DNA of 64,000 nt. Origin: Streptomyces natalensis ATCC 27448. Lineage in GTDB: Bacteria > Actinomycetota > Actinomycetes > Streptomycetales > Streptomycetaceae. The notes below the pieces were generated by a model. It searched no databases and was not told where the DNA came from. It saw only the letters and a program-made list of their open reading frames with translations. Shown here one piece after another: positions 7,592-16,659 of the stretch (its first letter is position 1; each line of letters opens with the position of its first letter). The stretch spans positions 186,001 to 250,000 of the forward strand of contig NZ_JRKI01000003.1 in assembly GCF_000935125.1 (NCBI RefSeq), read 5' to 3'. The position numbers and the translations under genes were made by a program.

Positions 7592-8907
7592 TGAGCAAGC
7601 AGACACCAGACAGGCAGACATCGGACCGGAAGATGCCGCAGGGACAGGCGCCGGACTGGCAGACCCCGCAGACCTCCCTGGAGCTCTCCCGCCGCCGTCT
7701 CCTCGGCACCGTCGGCGCGGCGGGTGCGGCCGGGCTCGTCGTCGGCGGGGCGGGCGGCGCCCTCGGGGTCGCGGCCGCGCAGGACGACGGGCCCGAGGCC
7801 CTGACCACCCTCGGTTCGACCGCGGTCGCCTTCCGCCCGGCACGGGCGAAGCACCAGGCGGGGATCACCACACCGTTGCAGGCCAAGGGCCATCTGGTCG
7901 CCTTCGACCTGACCCCGGGCAGCGGCCGCAAGGAGGCCGCCGCACTGCTGCGCCGCTGGTCGCGGACGGCCGAGGAGCTGATGGCCGGGCATGCGCCGCA
8001 CGCCGACACCGGCGTGGCGCTGGACGCCGGCCCGTCCTCGCTGACCGTCACCTTCGGCTTCGGCCACGGCTTCTTCGACCGTACGGGCCTGACGAAGCGC
8101 CGCCCCACCCAGCTCGATCCGCTGCCCGACTTCTCGGCCGATGCGCTGGATCCCCGGCGCAGCAACGGCGATCTGTGGATCCAAATCGGCGCCGACGACG
8201 CGCTGGTCGCCTTCCACGCGCTGCGGGCGCTCCAGAAGGAGGCGGCCGGTACCGCCCGGCTGCGCTGGCAGATGAACGGTTTCAACCGCACCCCGGGCGC
8301 CACCGCGCAGCCGATGACCGCCCGCAATCTGATGGGCCAGGTCGACGGCACCAACAACCCCAAGCCGTCGGACCCGGATTTCGATGAGCGGATCTTCGTG
8401 GGGCGCGACGCCGACCAGCAGTGGATGCGCGGCGGCTCGTATGCCGTGGTGCGGCGGATCCGGATGCTGCTGGACGAGTGGGAGAAGCAGCCGCTGGCCA
8501 AGCAGGAGAAGGTCATAGGGCGGCGGAAGTCCAACGGGGCGCCGCTGACCGGCGGTTCGGAGACCACCCCGATGCGGCTGGACGCCAACGGGCCCGACGG
8601 GCTGCCGGTCATCCCGGCCGATGCGCATGCCCGGGTCGCGGCGCCGGAGTCCAACCAGGGCGCGGCGATGCTGCGCCGGCCGTTCTCCTTCCACGACGGG
8701 TTCCGCGACGACGGGGCGCCGGACGCGGGGCTGCTCTTCGTCTGCTGGCAGGCCGATCCGCTGCGCGCCTTCACCCAGATCCAGCGCAAGCTGGACCGCG
8801 GGGACGCACTGTCGGTGTTCCTGCGGCACGAGGCGAGCGGGCTGTATGCGGTGCCGCCCGCCGCGGAGGCCGGGGACTATGTGGGCCGGCCGCTGCTGGA
8901 GGGCTGA
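7591..8907 (+). CDS. dtpA: Tat-exported dye-decolorizing peroxidase (DtpA/EfeB type)
   Basis: A 438-residue heme peroxidase. It has a twin-arginine signal (SRRRLLGTVGAAGAAGL) preceded by a polar N-region of about 35 residues. The DyP signature GQVDGTNNP carries the distal catalytic Asp. The proximal-side region HARVAAPESNQG and the C-terminal RPFSFHDGF and FVCWQADPLRAFTQIQRKL are typical of this class. The start ATG overlaps the copC-copD stop. In S. lividans the homologue DtpA is a Tat substrate linked to copper-dependent GlxA maturation and aerial development, which explains its place at the end of the copper operon. A role in iron release (EfeB) is the alternative, but no EfeU/EfeO genes are nearby. 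Confidence 0.94.
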   Translation: MSKQTPDRQTSDRKMPQGQAPDWQTPQTSLELSRRRLLGTVGAAGAAGLVVGGAGGALGVAAAQDDGPEALTTLGSTAVAFRPARAKHQAGITTPLQAKGHLVAFDLTPGSGRKEAAALLRRWSRTAEELMAGHAPHADTGVALDAGPSSLTVTFGFGHGFFDRTGLTKRRPTQLDPLPDFSADALDPRRSNGDLWIQIGADDALVAFHALRALQKEAAGTARLRWQMNGFNRTPGATAQPMTARNLMGQVDGTNNPKPSDPDFDERIFVGRDADQQWMRGGSYAVVRRIRMLLDEWEKQPLAKQEKVIGRRKSNGAPLTGGSETTPMRLDANGPDGLPVIPADAHARVAAPESNQGAAMLRRPFSFHDGFRDDGAPDAGLLFVCWQADPLRAFTQIQRKLDRGDALSVFLRHEASGLYAVPPAAEAGDYVGRPLLEG

Positions 8908-9023
8908 GCGGCGGGCCCGCCCGGCTGGTGGAACGCCCCGCTCGCCGCCGTACCGGCTCGGTATCGTGGCAGGACAGGGAGAGATCGGCGGGGCGCCCCC
9001 GCGCTGAGCGAGGAGTCCTTTGC

Positions 9024-9950
9024 ATGTCGGCCAGTCGTTACACCTATCTCGGGCCCGCGGGCACGTTCACCGAGGCCGCCCTGCGCACGCTGCCGGAGGC
9101 CGCGACGCGGGAGCTGATGCCGATGGTGTCGGTGCCGGCCGCTCTGGACGCGGTGCGCGGCGGCGAGGCGGCCGCGGCGCTGGTGCCGATCGAGAACTCC
9201 GTCGAGGGCGGGGTGACCACCACCCTCGACGAGCTGGCCTCCGGCGAACCGTTGATGATCTACCGCGAGGTGCTGCTGCCGATCGCCTTCGCGCTGCTGG
9301 TGCGCCCCGGTACGGCGCTGACGGACGTCAAGACGGTGACCGGGCATCCGGTCGCCCAGCCGCAGGTGCGCAAGTGGCTGGCGGACCAACTCCCGGAAGC
9401 CGTTTGGGAGTCGGCGGCCTCCAATGCGGACGGCGCGCGGCTGGTGCAGGAGGGGCGGTACGACGGCGCGTTCGCCGGTGAGTTCGCCGCGGCCACATAC
9501 GGGCTCACGCCGCTGGTCACCAACATCCACGATGCGCAGAACGCCGCCACCCGCTTCGTCCTGGTCGGCCGCCCGGCCCGGCCCGCGGCGCCCACCGGCG
9601 CGGACAAGACCTCGGTGGTGCTGTGGCTGGCCGAGGACCACCCCGGTGCGCTGCTGGAGCTGCTCCAGGAGTACGCGGTGCGCGGCGTGAACATGATGCG
9701 GATCGAATCCCGGCCGACCGGTGAGGGCATCGGCCGCTACTGCTTCTCGGTGGACTGCGAGGGCCATATCGCCGACCGCCGGGTCGCCGATGTCCTGATG
9801 GGGCTCAAGCGGGTCTGCCGCGATGTGCGGTTCCTCGGCTCGTATCCGCGGGCCGACGAGGTGACGGCGACGGTACGGCCGACGATGACGGACTCGGCGT
9901 TCACCGAGGCGTCGGACTGGCTGGCGCGCTGCCTCGACGGGCGCGGCTGA
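9024..9950 (+). CDS. pheA: Prephenate dehydratase
   Basis: A 308-residue stand-alone prephenate dehydratase, catalysing prephenate to phenylpyruvate in phenylalanine synthesis. The PDT domain runs from YLGPAGTFTEAAL to about residue 190. It includes VPIENSVEGGV and the TRF motif (NAATRFVLVGR) essential for catalysis. A C-terminal ACT domain follows (DHPGALLELLQEYAVRGVN, then MMRIESRPTGEG) and senses phenylalanine. ATG 9024 has GAGGAG eight bases upstream. It stands alone as a transcription unit after dtpA. The following 560-base gap carries a DnaA-box cluster. Confidence 0.97.
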   Translation: MSASRYTYLGPAGTFTEAALRTLPEAATRELMPMVSVPAALDAVRGGEAAAALVPIENSVEGGVTTTLDELASGEPLMIYREVLLPIAFALLVRPGTALTDVKTVTGHPVAQPQVRKWLADQLPEAVWESAASNADGARLVQEGRYDGAFAGEFAAATYGLTPLVTNIHDAQNAATRFVLVGRPARPAAPTGADKTSVVLWLAEDHPGALLELLQEYAVRGVNMMRIESRPTGEGIGRYCFSVDCEGHIADRRVADVLMGLKRVCRDVRFLGSYPRADEVTATVRPTMTDSAFTEASDWLARCLDGRG

Positions 9951-10014
9951 GCCGACGGGACGGCGCCGGGCCGCCGGGCTTCGGCTCAGCGGCCGGGCTT
10001 CGCTGAGCAGCCGG

Positions 10015-10363
10015 TTTTCCACTGTCCACAAAGTTATCCACAGGGTCGGTTCTCGACCTGTGGGTAAGTCGACATGGACGGCCGCGCGATTCGGACAGAG
10101 TCGACAAATTCCCCTACCGACCCCACCCCCCTCCACGGTGTTCCACATCGCTGCACAGCGCCTCAACCCCGGCTCCGTCAGCACAATTCCCGCGATCAAT
10201 CCTTTAGGGCGAGGCAATCCCACACGAAAGAGCGTGAGAACGGGGTTTGAGTGAAGAATCCATAGCGGAACATTCCGGGACCGGAATGATCGCCTCCGAC
10301 TTCCACAGATCTCACGCACAGCCTGTGGATAAAGGACTCCGACCCCCGCCCCCCTGTGGAAAA
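10015..10363. other. DnaA-box cluster in the pheA-serS gap
   Basis: The 9951-10511 intergenic stretch has no gene but is unusually A+T rich for this genome and full of DnaA-box words. Perfect TTATCCACA occurs at 10034-10042 (+) and 10324-10332 (-). One-mismatch versions occur at 10015-10023, 10022-10030 (CTGTCCACA), 10059-10067 (- strand, TTACCCACA) and 10355-10363 (- strand, TTTTCCACA). A weaker word is at 10139-10147. This density outside oriC suggests a DnaA titration or regulatory locus. A chromosomal cluster of DnaA boxes called D78 was described in S. coelicolor as affecting replication initiation. From memory its cosmid covers pheA/serS, so this may be the counterpart, but I cannot confirm that here. 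Confidence 0.8.
10271..10288. promoter_or_regulatory. Perfect inverted repeat upstream of serS
   Basis: CATTCCGG-GA-CCGGAATG, 8-bp arms with a 2-base centre, in the A+T-rich serS leader between the two halves of the DnaA-box cluster. It looks like a dimeric-regulator operator; the protein is not known. Confidence 0.4.
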
Positions 10364-10511
10364 ACTCAATGCGAGGGAATTGCGGAACACCTCACAGTGC
10401 GCATTTCACCTTCTCTCCTCAAATCGAAATAAACAGTAACAAACCGGACAATTTGCAACGCGAAGCGATATCACGTCGAACCGCCGGGCGCGGCCCCGGT
10501 AGCCTGGTGGG

Positions 10512-11801
10512 GTGATTGACCTTCGCCTGCTCCGTGAGGACCCCGACCGTGTGCGCGCCTCCCAGCGCGCCCGTGGAGAGGACGTCGCACTCGTCGACGC
10601 GCTTCTCTCCGCCGACGAGCGGCGCAGGTCGTCCGGCGTCCGCTTCGACGAGCTGCGCGCCGAGCAGAAGGCGCTCGGCAAGCTCATCCCCAAGGCCGCC
10701 GGGGACGAAAAGGCCGTCCTGCTGAAGAAGGCCGGCGAACTGGCCGCCGCCGTCAAGGCCGCCGACGCCGCGCAGGACGAGGCCAAGGAAGAGACCCAGC
10801 AGCTGCTGCGCAAGCTCGGCAACCTGGTCCACCCGGACGTGCCCGTCGGCGGCGAGGAGGACTTCACGGTCCTCGAAACGCACGGCACCATCCGCGATTT
10901 CGCCGCCGAGGGCTTCGAGCCCAAGGACCACCTGGAGATCGGCCAGGCGCTCGGCGCCATCGACGTCGAACGCGCCGCGAAGGTCTCCGGCTCGCGCTTC
11001 TACTACCTGACGGGCATCGGCGCACTGCTGGAGCTCGCCCTGGTCAACGCCGCCATCGCGCAGGCCACCGAGGCCGGTTTCATCCCCATGCTGACCCCGG
11101 CGCTGGTGCGTCCGTCCGCCATGGAGGGCACCGGCTTCCTCGGCCAGGCCGCCGAGAACGTCTACCACCTGGAGAAGGACGACTACTACCTGGTCGGCAC
11201 CTCCGAGGTCCCGCTCGCCGGGTACCACATGGACGAGATCCTCGACGGCGACCGCCTCCCGCTGCGCTACGCCGGCTTCTCCCCGTGCTTCCGCCGCGAG
11301 GCCGGCACGTACGGCAAGGACACCCGCGGCATCTTCCGGGTCCACCAGTTCGACAAGGTGGAGATGTTCTCCTACGTCGCCCCGGAGGACGCGCAGGCCG
11401 AGCACCAGCGCCTGCTGGACTGGGAAAAGCAGTGGCTGAACGCCCTGGAGCTGCCGTTCCAGGTGATCGACGTCGCCACCGGTGATCTCGGTGCGTCGGC
11501 CTCCCGCAAGTTCGACTGCGAGGCCTGGATCCCGACCCAGGGCAAGTACCGCGAGCTGACCTCGGCCTCCAACTGCGACGAGTTCCAGGCGCGGCGGCTG
11601 TCGATCCGGCTGCGCGACACCGAGGACGGCAAGTCCAAGGTCCGCCCGCTGGCGACGCTGAACGGCACGCTGTGCGCCGTACCGCGCACCATCGTCGCGC
11701 TCTTCGAGAACCACCAGCAGGCGGACGGTTCGGTGCGCGTCCCCGAGGCCCTGCGCCCCTACCTGGGCGGCCGCGAGCGCCTAGAGCCCGTCGCCCGGTG
11801 A
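10512..11801 (+). CDS. serS: Seryl-tRNA synthetase
   Basis: A 429-residue class II synthetase of normal bacterial length. The N-terminal coiled-coil tRNA arm runs over about residues 25-110 and is rich in Lys/Glu/Ala heptads. Motif 2 ([21 protein letters not shown] region) and motif 3 ([25 protein letters not shown]) are intact. It charges tRNA-Ser and tRNA-Sec-type substrates with serine. The GTG at 10512 has no strong ribosome site and lies just after a TAGCCT-like -10, so transcripts may be leaderless. Its TGA overlaps the GTG of the HAD phosphatase, a coupling often conserved in actinomycetes. Confidence 0.97.
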   Translation: MIDLRLLREDPDRVRASQRARGEDVALVDALLSADERRRSSGVRFDELRAEQKALGKLIPKAAGDEKAVLLKKAGELAAAVKAADAAQDEAKEETQQLLRKLGNLVHPDVPVGGEEDFTVLETHGTIRDFAAEGFEPKDHLEIGQALGAIDVERAAKVSGSRFYYLTGIGALLELALVNAAIAQATEAGFIPMLTPALVRPSAMEGTGFLGQAAENVYHLEKDDYYLVGTSEVPLAGYHMDEILDGDRLPLRYAGFSPCFRREAGTYGKDTRGIFRVHQFDKVEMFSYVAPEDAQAEHQRLLDWEKQWLNALELPFQVIDVATGDLGASASRKFDCEAWIPTQGKYRELTSASNCDEFQARRLSIRLRDTEDGKSKVRPLATLNGTLCAVPRTIVALFENHQQADGSVRVPEALRPYLGGRERLEPVAR

Positions 11802-12610
11802 GCGCACCGCCCGCGCCCTACCAGCTCATCGCCACGGACCTCGACGGGACGCTGCTGCGCCACGACGAGACCGTCTCCGAGCGCACCCGTGCGGCGCTCG
11901 CCGCGGCCACCGCGGCGGGCGCGGCGCATATCGTCGTCACCGGCCGCTCGGTGCCCTGGACCCGGCACATCCTCGACGCCCTGGACTACCGGGGCCTTGC
12001 GGTGTGTGGCCAGGGCGCGCAGCTCTACCACGCCGGCGAGCACCGGCTGCTGACCTCCGTCACGCTCGACCGGCAGCTGGCGGGCCTGGCACTGGCCAAG
12101 ATCGAGGCGGAGACCGGTCCGCTGTATCTGGCGGCGAGCCGCGACGGCCTGGCGGGCGAGGTGCTGGTCGGCCCCGGCTACCGCGTCCAGGACGGCCCGC
12201 TGCCGAGCATCCCGATCGACGATCCGGCCGAGCTGTGGACCGCCCCGCTCAACAAGGTCTACCTCCAGCACCCGAGCCTGGACGACGACTCGCTGGCCCG
12301 CACCGCCCGCGAGGTCGCCGGGGATCTGGTGGGCGTCGTGGTCGCCGGGCCCGGCATCGTCGAACTGCTGCCGCTGGGCCTGACCAAGGCCACCGGTCTG
12401 TCGCTGGCCGCCCGCCGTCTCGGCGTCAAGGCCGCCGGCACGATCGCCTTCGGCGATATGCCCAACGACATAGCGATGTTCGGCTGGTCCGCCCACGGGG
12501 TGGCGATGGCCAACGCTCATGACGAGCTGAAGGCCGTCGCTGACGAGGTCACCGCCTCCAACGAGGAGGACGGGATCGCGGTCGTCCTGGAACGGCTCTA
12601 CCCGTCCTGA
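11798..12610 (+). CDS. Cof-type HAD-IIB phosphatase
   Basis: A 270-residue HAD hydrolase. Motif I is DLDGTLL near residue 13, motif II VTGRS, motif III a Lys in LTKATGLS, and motif [12 protein letters not shown]. The inserted cap is of the IIB class, as in sugar-phosphate and FMN phosphatases; the substrate is not predictable. It starts with a GTG inside the serS stop, so it is co-translated with serS. Its 3' end overlaps the convergent rhomboid-like gene by 13 bases. A paralogue with the same motifs lies at 34733-35611. Confidence 0.9.
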   Translation: MSAPPAPYQLIATDLDGTLLRHDETVSERTRAALAAATAAGAAHIVVTGRSVPWTRHILDALDYRGLAVCGQGAQLYHAGEHRLLTSVTLDRQLAGLALAKIEAETGPLYLAASRDGLAGEVLVGPGYRVQDGPLPSIPIDDPAELWTAPLNKVYLQHPSLDDDSLARTAREVAGDLVGVVVAGPGIVELLPLGLTKATGLSLAARRLGVKAAGTIAFGDMPNDIAMFGWSAHGVAMANAHDELKAVADEVTASNEEDGIAVVLERLYPS

Positions 12611-13374
12611 CGGGGGCTGTCGGGGTCGGGGGCGGCGCCGGGCTCTGAGGCGCCGCCCGGCTGCGGCGCGGCCCGCGCCCCGTCCTGCTCCGCCCCGGCC
12701 CCGTCCTCATCCGGCGTGGCCCGCCCCGCCGGTGTCAGCGGCCAGGCCACCAGCCCCAGGACCAGGGCGATGGCATGCCCGAAGTCGGTGAAGTTCGCCC
12801 CGGTCAGCAGCGGGACGCCGAAGAAGAGCAGCACGGCGAGGAGCCAGCCGTAGCACCAGGGCGAGCGCAGCCGGTAGGTCAGCACCCCGGCGGCGGCCGC
12901 CAGCCCGTAGGAGACCCCGATGTCCACGACATGGGTCATCGACCGGGGCAGCCGGTGGCCCTCGATGGCCAGCAGGACGAGTTCCTGGCTGGCGAGCGTG
13001 GCGGCGCAGTGCGCCGCGCCGACGATCAGCAGCCAGCGCCAGGTGCCCAGCCAGCGCTCCACATTGGCGTGCAGCAGCTCGAACATCACCACATAGAGCA
13101 GGAACGACCCCGGGCGCTCGATCCAGAAACCGCTCATGAGCAGCGCGGGCACCGGATGCTCGTTCAGCTCGTGGATATTGCTGCTGGTGCGGTGCAGCAG
13201 GAACTCGCCCAGCCCCTCGGAGGCGGAGGCGACGACCACGCTGGTGATGCCGATGATCAGCAGCCAGATGTGGGTGCCGGGGGCACTGCGTACCCACGCC
13301 CGCGCCCAGGCCGCCGAGCGGCGCACGGCGTCGGCGGGCCGTTGCAGACGCCGGCCGGGGAGTACGGGTTTCAT
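12598..13374 (-). CDS. Rhomboid-like integral membrane protein
   Basis: A 258-residue protein with about six membrane helices (residues 30-215) and a disordered Pro/Gly/Ala/Asp C-terminal tail of about 40 residues. Features recalling rhomboid proteases are a Ser in DIGVSYGLAA, matching the GxSxG position, and a later intramembrane His in DFGHAIALVLG. Proteolysis is possible but unproven, since the classical GxSG is not exact. The ATG overlaps the stop of the upstream Lrp-type regulator (ATGA), so the two are translated together and probably function together. The substrate is unknown. Confidence 0.78.
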   Translation of the reverse strand: MKPVLPGRRLQRPADAVRRSAAWARAWVRSAPGTHIWLLIIGITSVVVASASEGLGEFLLHRTSSNIHELNEHPVPALLMSGFWIERPGSFLLYVVMFELLHANVERWLGTWRWLLIVGAAHCAATLASQELVLLAIEGHRLPRSMTHVVDIGVSYGLAAAAGVLTYRLRSPWCYGWLLAVLLFFGVPLLTGANFTDFGHAIALVLGLVAWPLTPAGRATPDEDGAGAEQDGARAAPQPGGASEPGAAPDPDSPRQDG

Positions 13375-14468
13375 CGGCGGCGCCCGGGGACGACGGGGCG
13401 GGCGGAGGGGGGCAGGGCCGGTCGGGTGGCCGGTGGAGTGGCGGAGCGGGTGGCCGGTCGGGTGGCCGGTCCGGCGGGCAGGAACGGTCCCGCGCCCTTG
13501 ATGTGCCGGATCCGCGGCGCGCTCTCCATCGTCCGTACGCCGGGCAGCGCCGCGACCCGCGTCGTCAGATACGTGTAGAGCGCCGCGACGTCCTCGCACA
13601 CCACGGACGCGAAGAGGTTGTTCGGCCCGGTGGTGGCGCCCGCGAAGGCGACCTCCGGATGGGGCGCCAGCGCCGCTCCGGTGGCGGCCAGCGCGGCGGG
13701 CTCGACCGACAGCCACAGGGCGACCATCACGCCGTACCCGACGAGCCGCGGGTCGTAGTCCACGTCGTAGTACAGGACGCCGTCCGCGCGCAGCTCGGCC
13801 AGCCGGCGGCGGACGGTGGTGGGCGACCAGCCGGTGACGGCGGCCAGTTCGGCCAGCGGGGTACGGGCGTCGCGGCCCAGCGCCTCGAACAGCCGGCGGT
13901 CGGCCTCGCCGAGCGCGACCGGTGCAGGCACCGGATCCGGCGGCGGCGGGCTCAGCCGGACGATCTGCTCGTCGCTCAGCGCCCCCGACTTGCTGATCAG
14001 GCCCTGCGGACCGCCGAAGAACTTGTGCAGCAGACAGTGCGCGGTGACCCCGACGACGCTGGGCGTCCGCGGCAGCTTCTCCAGCAGCAGCTGATCGGAG
14101 TGCTCGCCGCTCGCCCCGCGGCAGAGCGCGCCGATCTCCGTACCGCCGGACATCAGGCCCACCCAGCTGGTGTCCGTGCGGCGGGCCATCGCCTCGGCGA
14201 CGGGCACCGCGGCATCCGGCGTGCACTGCACCCGCACCAGCCAGTCGACCTCGCCCAGCGCCTGTGTACCGGCCAGCCCCACGACGCGCAGCGCTCCGCT
14301 GCCGCGGTGGCGGGTGTAGCGGCGGGCAACGGTCTGGTCCGAGACGCCGAGCGCGGCGGCAATACGGCTGAAGGGCGCCCGTCCGTCCAGCTGGAGGGCG
14401 TGCAGCAGCTGCCGGTCGAGGGCGTCGAACCCGGTGGCGGGGCCGACGGCCTTCGTGTCGGTTTTCAC
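13371..14468 (-). CDS. Lrp/AsnC regulator with two HTH-ligand modules
   Basis: A 365-residue protein containing two AsnC-type units in tandem. The first winged helix is at about residues 14-60 (FDALDRQLLHALQLDGRAPF) and the second at about 187-235 (LGEADRRLFEALGRDARTPL). Each is followed by a RAM-like ligand domain. Such double Lrp proteins are common in actinomycetes and may act as internal pseudo-dimers. The last 35 residues are a Pro-Ala-Thr-Arg repeat encoded by GC-rich repeats near 13430-13470 and look disordered. The start is GTG 14468. The divergent MFS gene begins 127 bases away, suggesting the regulator controls that transporter, perhaps in response to an amino acid or its export. 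Confidence 0.88.
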   Translation of the reverse strand: MKTDTKAVGPATGFDALDRQLLHALQLDGRAPFSRIAAALGVSDQTVARRYTRHRGSGALRVVGLAGTQALGEVDWLVRVQCTPDAAVPVAEAMARRTDTSWVGLMSGGTEIGALCRGASGEHSDQLLLEKLPRTPSVVGVTAHCLLHKFFGGPQGLISKSGALSDEQIVRLSPPPPDPVPAPVALGEADRRLFEALGRDARTPLAELAAVTGWSPTTVRRRLAELRADGVLYYDVDYDPRLVGYGVMVALWLSVEPAALAATGAALAPHPEVAFAGATTGPNNLFASVVCEDVAALYTYLTTRVAALPGVRTMESAPRIRHIKGAGPFLPAGPATRPATRSATPPATRPALPPSARPVVPGRRR

Positions 14469-14595
14469 CGTTCGAGGCTAGCGCGCGTCGGATTGCGCCG
14501 CCCTGAGAACGGTGGCTGGGAGTCCGCCGACCGGGCGGCGGACGGTGGCCCGGTCCCTGTCGCCGTACGAAGGAAGAAGGAAGAAGGAAGTGAGC

Positions 14596-16080
14596 ATGAG
14601 CACCGGCGCGAATTCTTCGCCCGCCGCCCCGGGGAAATGGTGGCCGTTGGCCGCCGTCTGCCTCGGCAATGTCCTGTTGCTGGTCGATGTGACGATCGTG
14701 GTCAGCGCGCTGCCCCGGATAGCCGACGGCCTGGGCGCCTCGTTCTCCGCCCTCCAGTGGGTGATGGACGGCTATGCGCTGGCGATGGCCGCGCTGCTGA
14801 TGGCGGCGGGCTCGGCCGCGGACCGCTTCGGGCGGCGCCGGCTGTACCTGGCGGGGCTGGCCCTTTTCGCCCTCGCCTCGCTGGCCTGCGGGCTGGCCCC
14901 GGGCGCCGGGACCCTGATCGCGGCCCGCGCTGCCCAGGGCGTCGGCGCGGCGGCGATGTTCGCCACCAACACCCCGCTGCTGATGGCCGCCTACCGGGGC
15001 CGCGACCGCGGCATCGCCTTCGGCATCTGGGGCGGCACCAGCGGCGCCGCGGCGGCGATCGGCCCCGTCCTGGGCGGGCTGCTCACCGAGTACCTGAACT
15101 GGCGGGCGATCTTCCTGGTCAACCTGCCGCTGACCGCCGTCGCCGGGTATCTGACGGTCCGCCATCTCCGCGAGTCCCACGGCGACCGAGGGGCCCGCAT
15201 CGATATACCGGGCGCCCTGGCCTTCACGCTGTCCGCGGGCGCGCTGACGTACGGGCTGATGCGCGGCGGCGAACGCGGCTGGACGGAGCACGGCACCCTG
15301 GCCTCGTTCGCGGGCGCGGCGGTCGCGCTGGTCGTCTTCGTTCTCGTCGAGCGGCGGGTGCCACAGCCCCTGCTGGACCTGCGGCTGCTGCGCCGCCCGT
15401 CGTTCGCGGCCCTGATGGCGGCGGCCCTGCTGCTCCAGGCTGCGGCCTTCCCGTATCTGACGTTCGTGGGACTGTGGGTGCAGAACGTGCTGGGCCTGAG
15501 CCCGGTGCAGGCGGGGCTGGCGGTGCTGCCGATGGCCCTGATGTCGTTGCTGGTCGGCGCGCTCGGCGGCCGGACGCTCCAGCGGCTTGCCCCGCAACTC
15601 CCGCTGGGGATCGGCCTGTTGCTGGTCGGCGCGGGTGCGCTGCTGGACAGCGCGCTGCTCGGCGCGGACGCGGGCTGGGCCACGCTGCTCCCGGGGCTCG
15701 CGGTGAGCGGACTGGGCGTCGGCACGGCCATGCCGGTGCTGGCCCCGGCGGCCCTGGGCGCGGCGCCACCGCAGCGCGCGGGCATGGCCAGCGGCGCGGT
15801 GAACACCTTCCGCCAACTGGGCTTCGCCCTCGGCATCGCGGCCCTCGGCACACTCTTCACCCACGCCCTGCACGGCCTCACCCCAGGCGCCCCGCTACCG
15901 GCCGTCCGCGCCGCGTATGCGACGGGCCTGACGCGCCTCACCCTGACCTGCGGGCTGGTGGCGGTGGCGGCGGGGCTGATGGTGTTGATGGTGGTTCGGG
16001 GGGCGGGGAGTACGGATGCGGGGCAAGCCGCACCGCCGACGCCGCGCACCGCCGTCGCCGCGGGCGGCCGCCCTCGTTAG
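14596..16080 (+). CDS. MFS drug/metabolite exporter, DHA2 (14-TMS) type
   Basis: A 494-residue major facilitator protein of the EmrB/QacA group. It shows motif A in the loop 2-3 (GSAADRFGRRRLYLAG), motif C-like GPVLGGLLTEYLNWRAIF in helix 5, and the extra two helices of 14-TMS antiporters. The expected function is proton-driven export of toxic compounds or a metabolite. ATG 14596 follows a purine-rich AAGGAAG; a GTG two codons upstream is possible. The leader 14569-14590 is a GAAGGAA microrepeat. It is divergent from the double Lrp regulator, its most likely controller. Confidence 0.93.
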   Translation: MSTGANSSPAAPGKWWPLAAVCLGNVLLLVDVTIVVSALPRIADGLGASFSALQWVMDGYALAMAALLMAAGSAADRFGRRRLYLAGLALFALASLACGLAPGAGTLIAARAAQGVGAAAMFATNTPLLMAAYRGRDRGIAFGIWGGTSGAAAAIGPVLGGLLTEYLNWRAIFLVNLPLTAVAGYLTVRHLRESHGDRGARIDIPGALAFTLSAGALTYGLMRGGERGWTEHGTLASFAGAAVALVVFVLVERRVPQPLLDLRLLRRPSFAALMAAALLLQAAAFPYLTFVGLWVQNVLGLSPVQAGLAVLPMALMSLLVGALGGRTLQRLAPQLPLGIGLLLVGAGALLDSALLGADAGWATLLPGLAVSGLGVGTAMPVLAPAALGAAPPQRAGMASGAVNTFRQLGFALGIAALGTLFTHALHGLTPGAPLPAVRAAYATGLTRLTLTCGLVAVAAGLMVLMVVRGAGSTDAGQAAPPTPRTAVAAGGRPR

Positions 16081-16334
16081 CCACCCTCGTCAGCCGCCCT
16101 CGCCGCGGTCAAGCGCAAACCACCACGGCACACGTACGGGTGGATACCCAAGCGGGCCGCCCGTGACCGGCCGCCCGACGGCAGCATCGCGTCAAGTCCC
16201 GTCCACAGTTCGTCAATGATGCGTCAGCGGGCGCGGGACGCCGCGCCGAGCGGGAATAGCGTCGGAAGAGCCGAGCCCCGGCGGCTGCGTCACCTTCGGA
16301 CCGGGGCCGTCGAGTGCTGCCGAGGAGCGACGCC

Positions 16335-16646
16335 GTGCCCCACCCCCACCCGTTGTACGCGGAAGACCCCGAACCCTCCGAACGTCTCCCGGCCGGGCCT
16401 TTGTTCGTCCCCGTCCGGTCGGGCCCCGCGGGCTGCACCGCCCGCCTGTTCCGCACCCCGCGCGGCGGCCGTATCGCCGTCGCCTTCACCTCGCCCCAGC
16501 GGCTGGCGGCGGCCCTCGGCGGCGGCCAGCCCTGGGTCCGGCTCGCCGAACCCGCCCTGCGCGCCCTGGCCGAACCGGTCGGCGCGACCGGTCTGGCCGT
16601 CGATCCCCGGTTCACGCCGGAGATCCCGCCCCTGCAAGCCGTCTGA
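16335..16646 (+). CDS. Small SseB/SAV_915-like protein
   Basis: A 103-residue protein resembling the short SAV_915/SseB-like domain found in many Streptomyces proteins. A conserved core reads FVPVRSGPAGCTARLFRTPR, then GGRIAVAFTSPQRLAAALG, then a C-terminal LAVDPRFTPEIPPL. The GTG at 16335 is chosen because GAGGAG lies seven bases upstream. It ends 13 bases before the PLP decarboxylase ATG, so the two form an operon and the small protein may accompany that enzyme. No catalytic motif is visible. The family name is from memory and moderately sure. Confidence 0.68.
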   Translation: MPHPHPLYAEDPEPSERLPAGPLFVPVRSGPAGCTARLFRTPRGGRIAVAFTSPQRLAAALGGGQPWVRLAEPALRALAEPVGATGLAVDPRFTPEIPPLQAV

Positions 16647-16659
16647 GGGGAAGCCGATC

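Noticed and set aside
14569..14590. GAAGGAA microrepeat before the MFS gene as a phase-variable tract
   Set aside because: Only about three copies and probably just a purine-rich ribosome-binding leader.
12598..15873. Minus-strand frame of over 1000 codons including the rhomboid-like protein
   Set aside because: Only the last 258 codons match a protein fold; the rest is antisense to lrp and MFS genes. The ATG at 13374 is the supported start.
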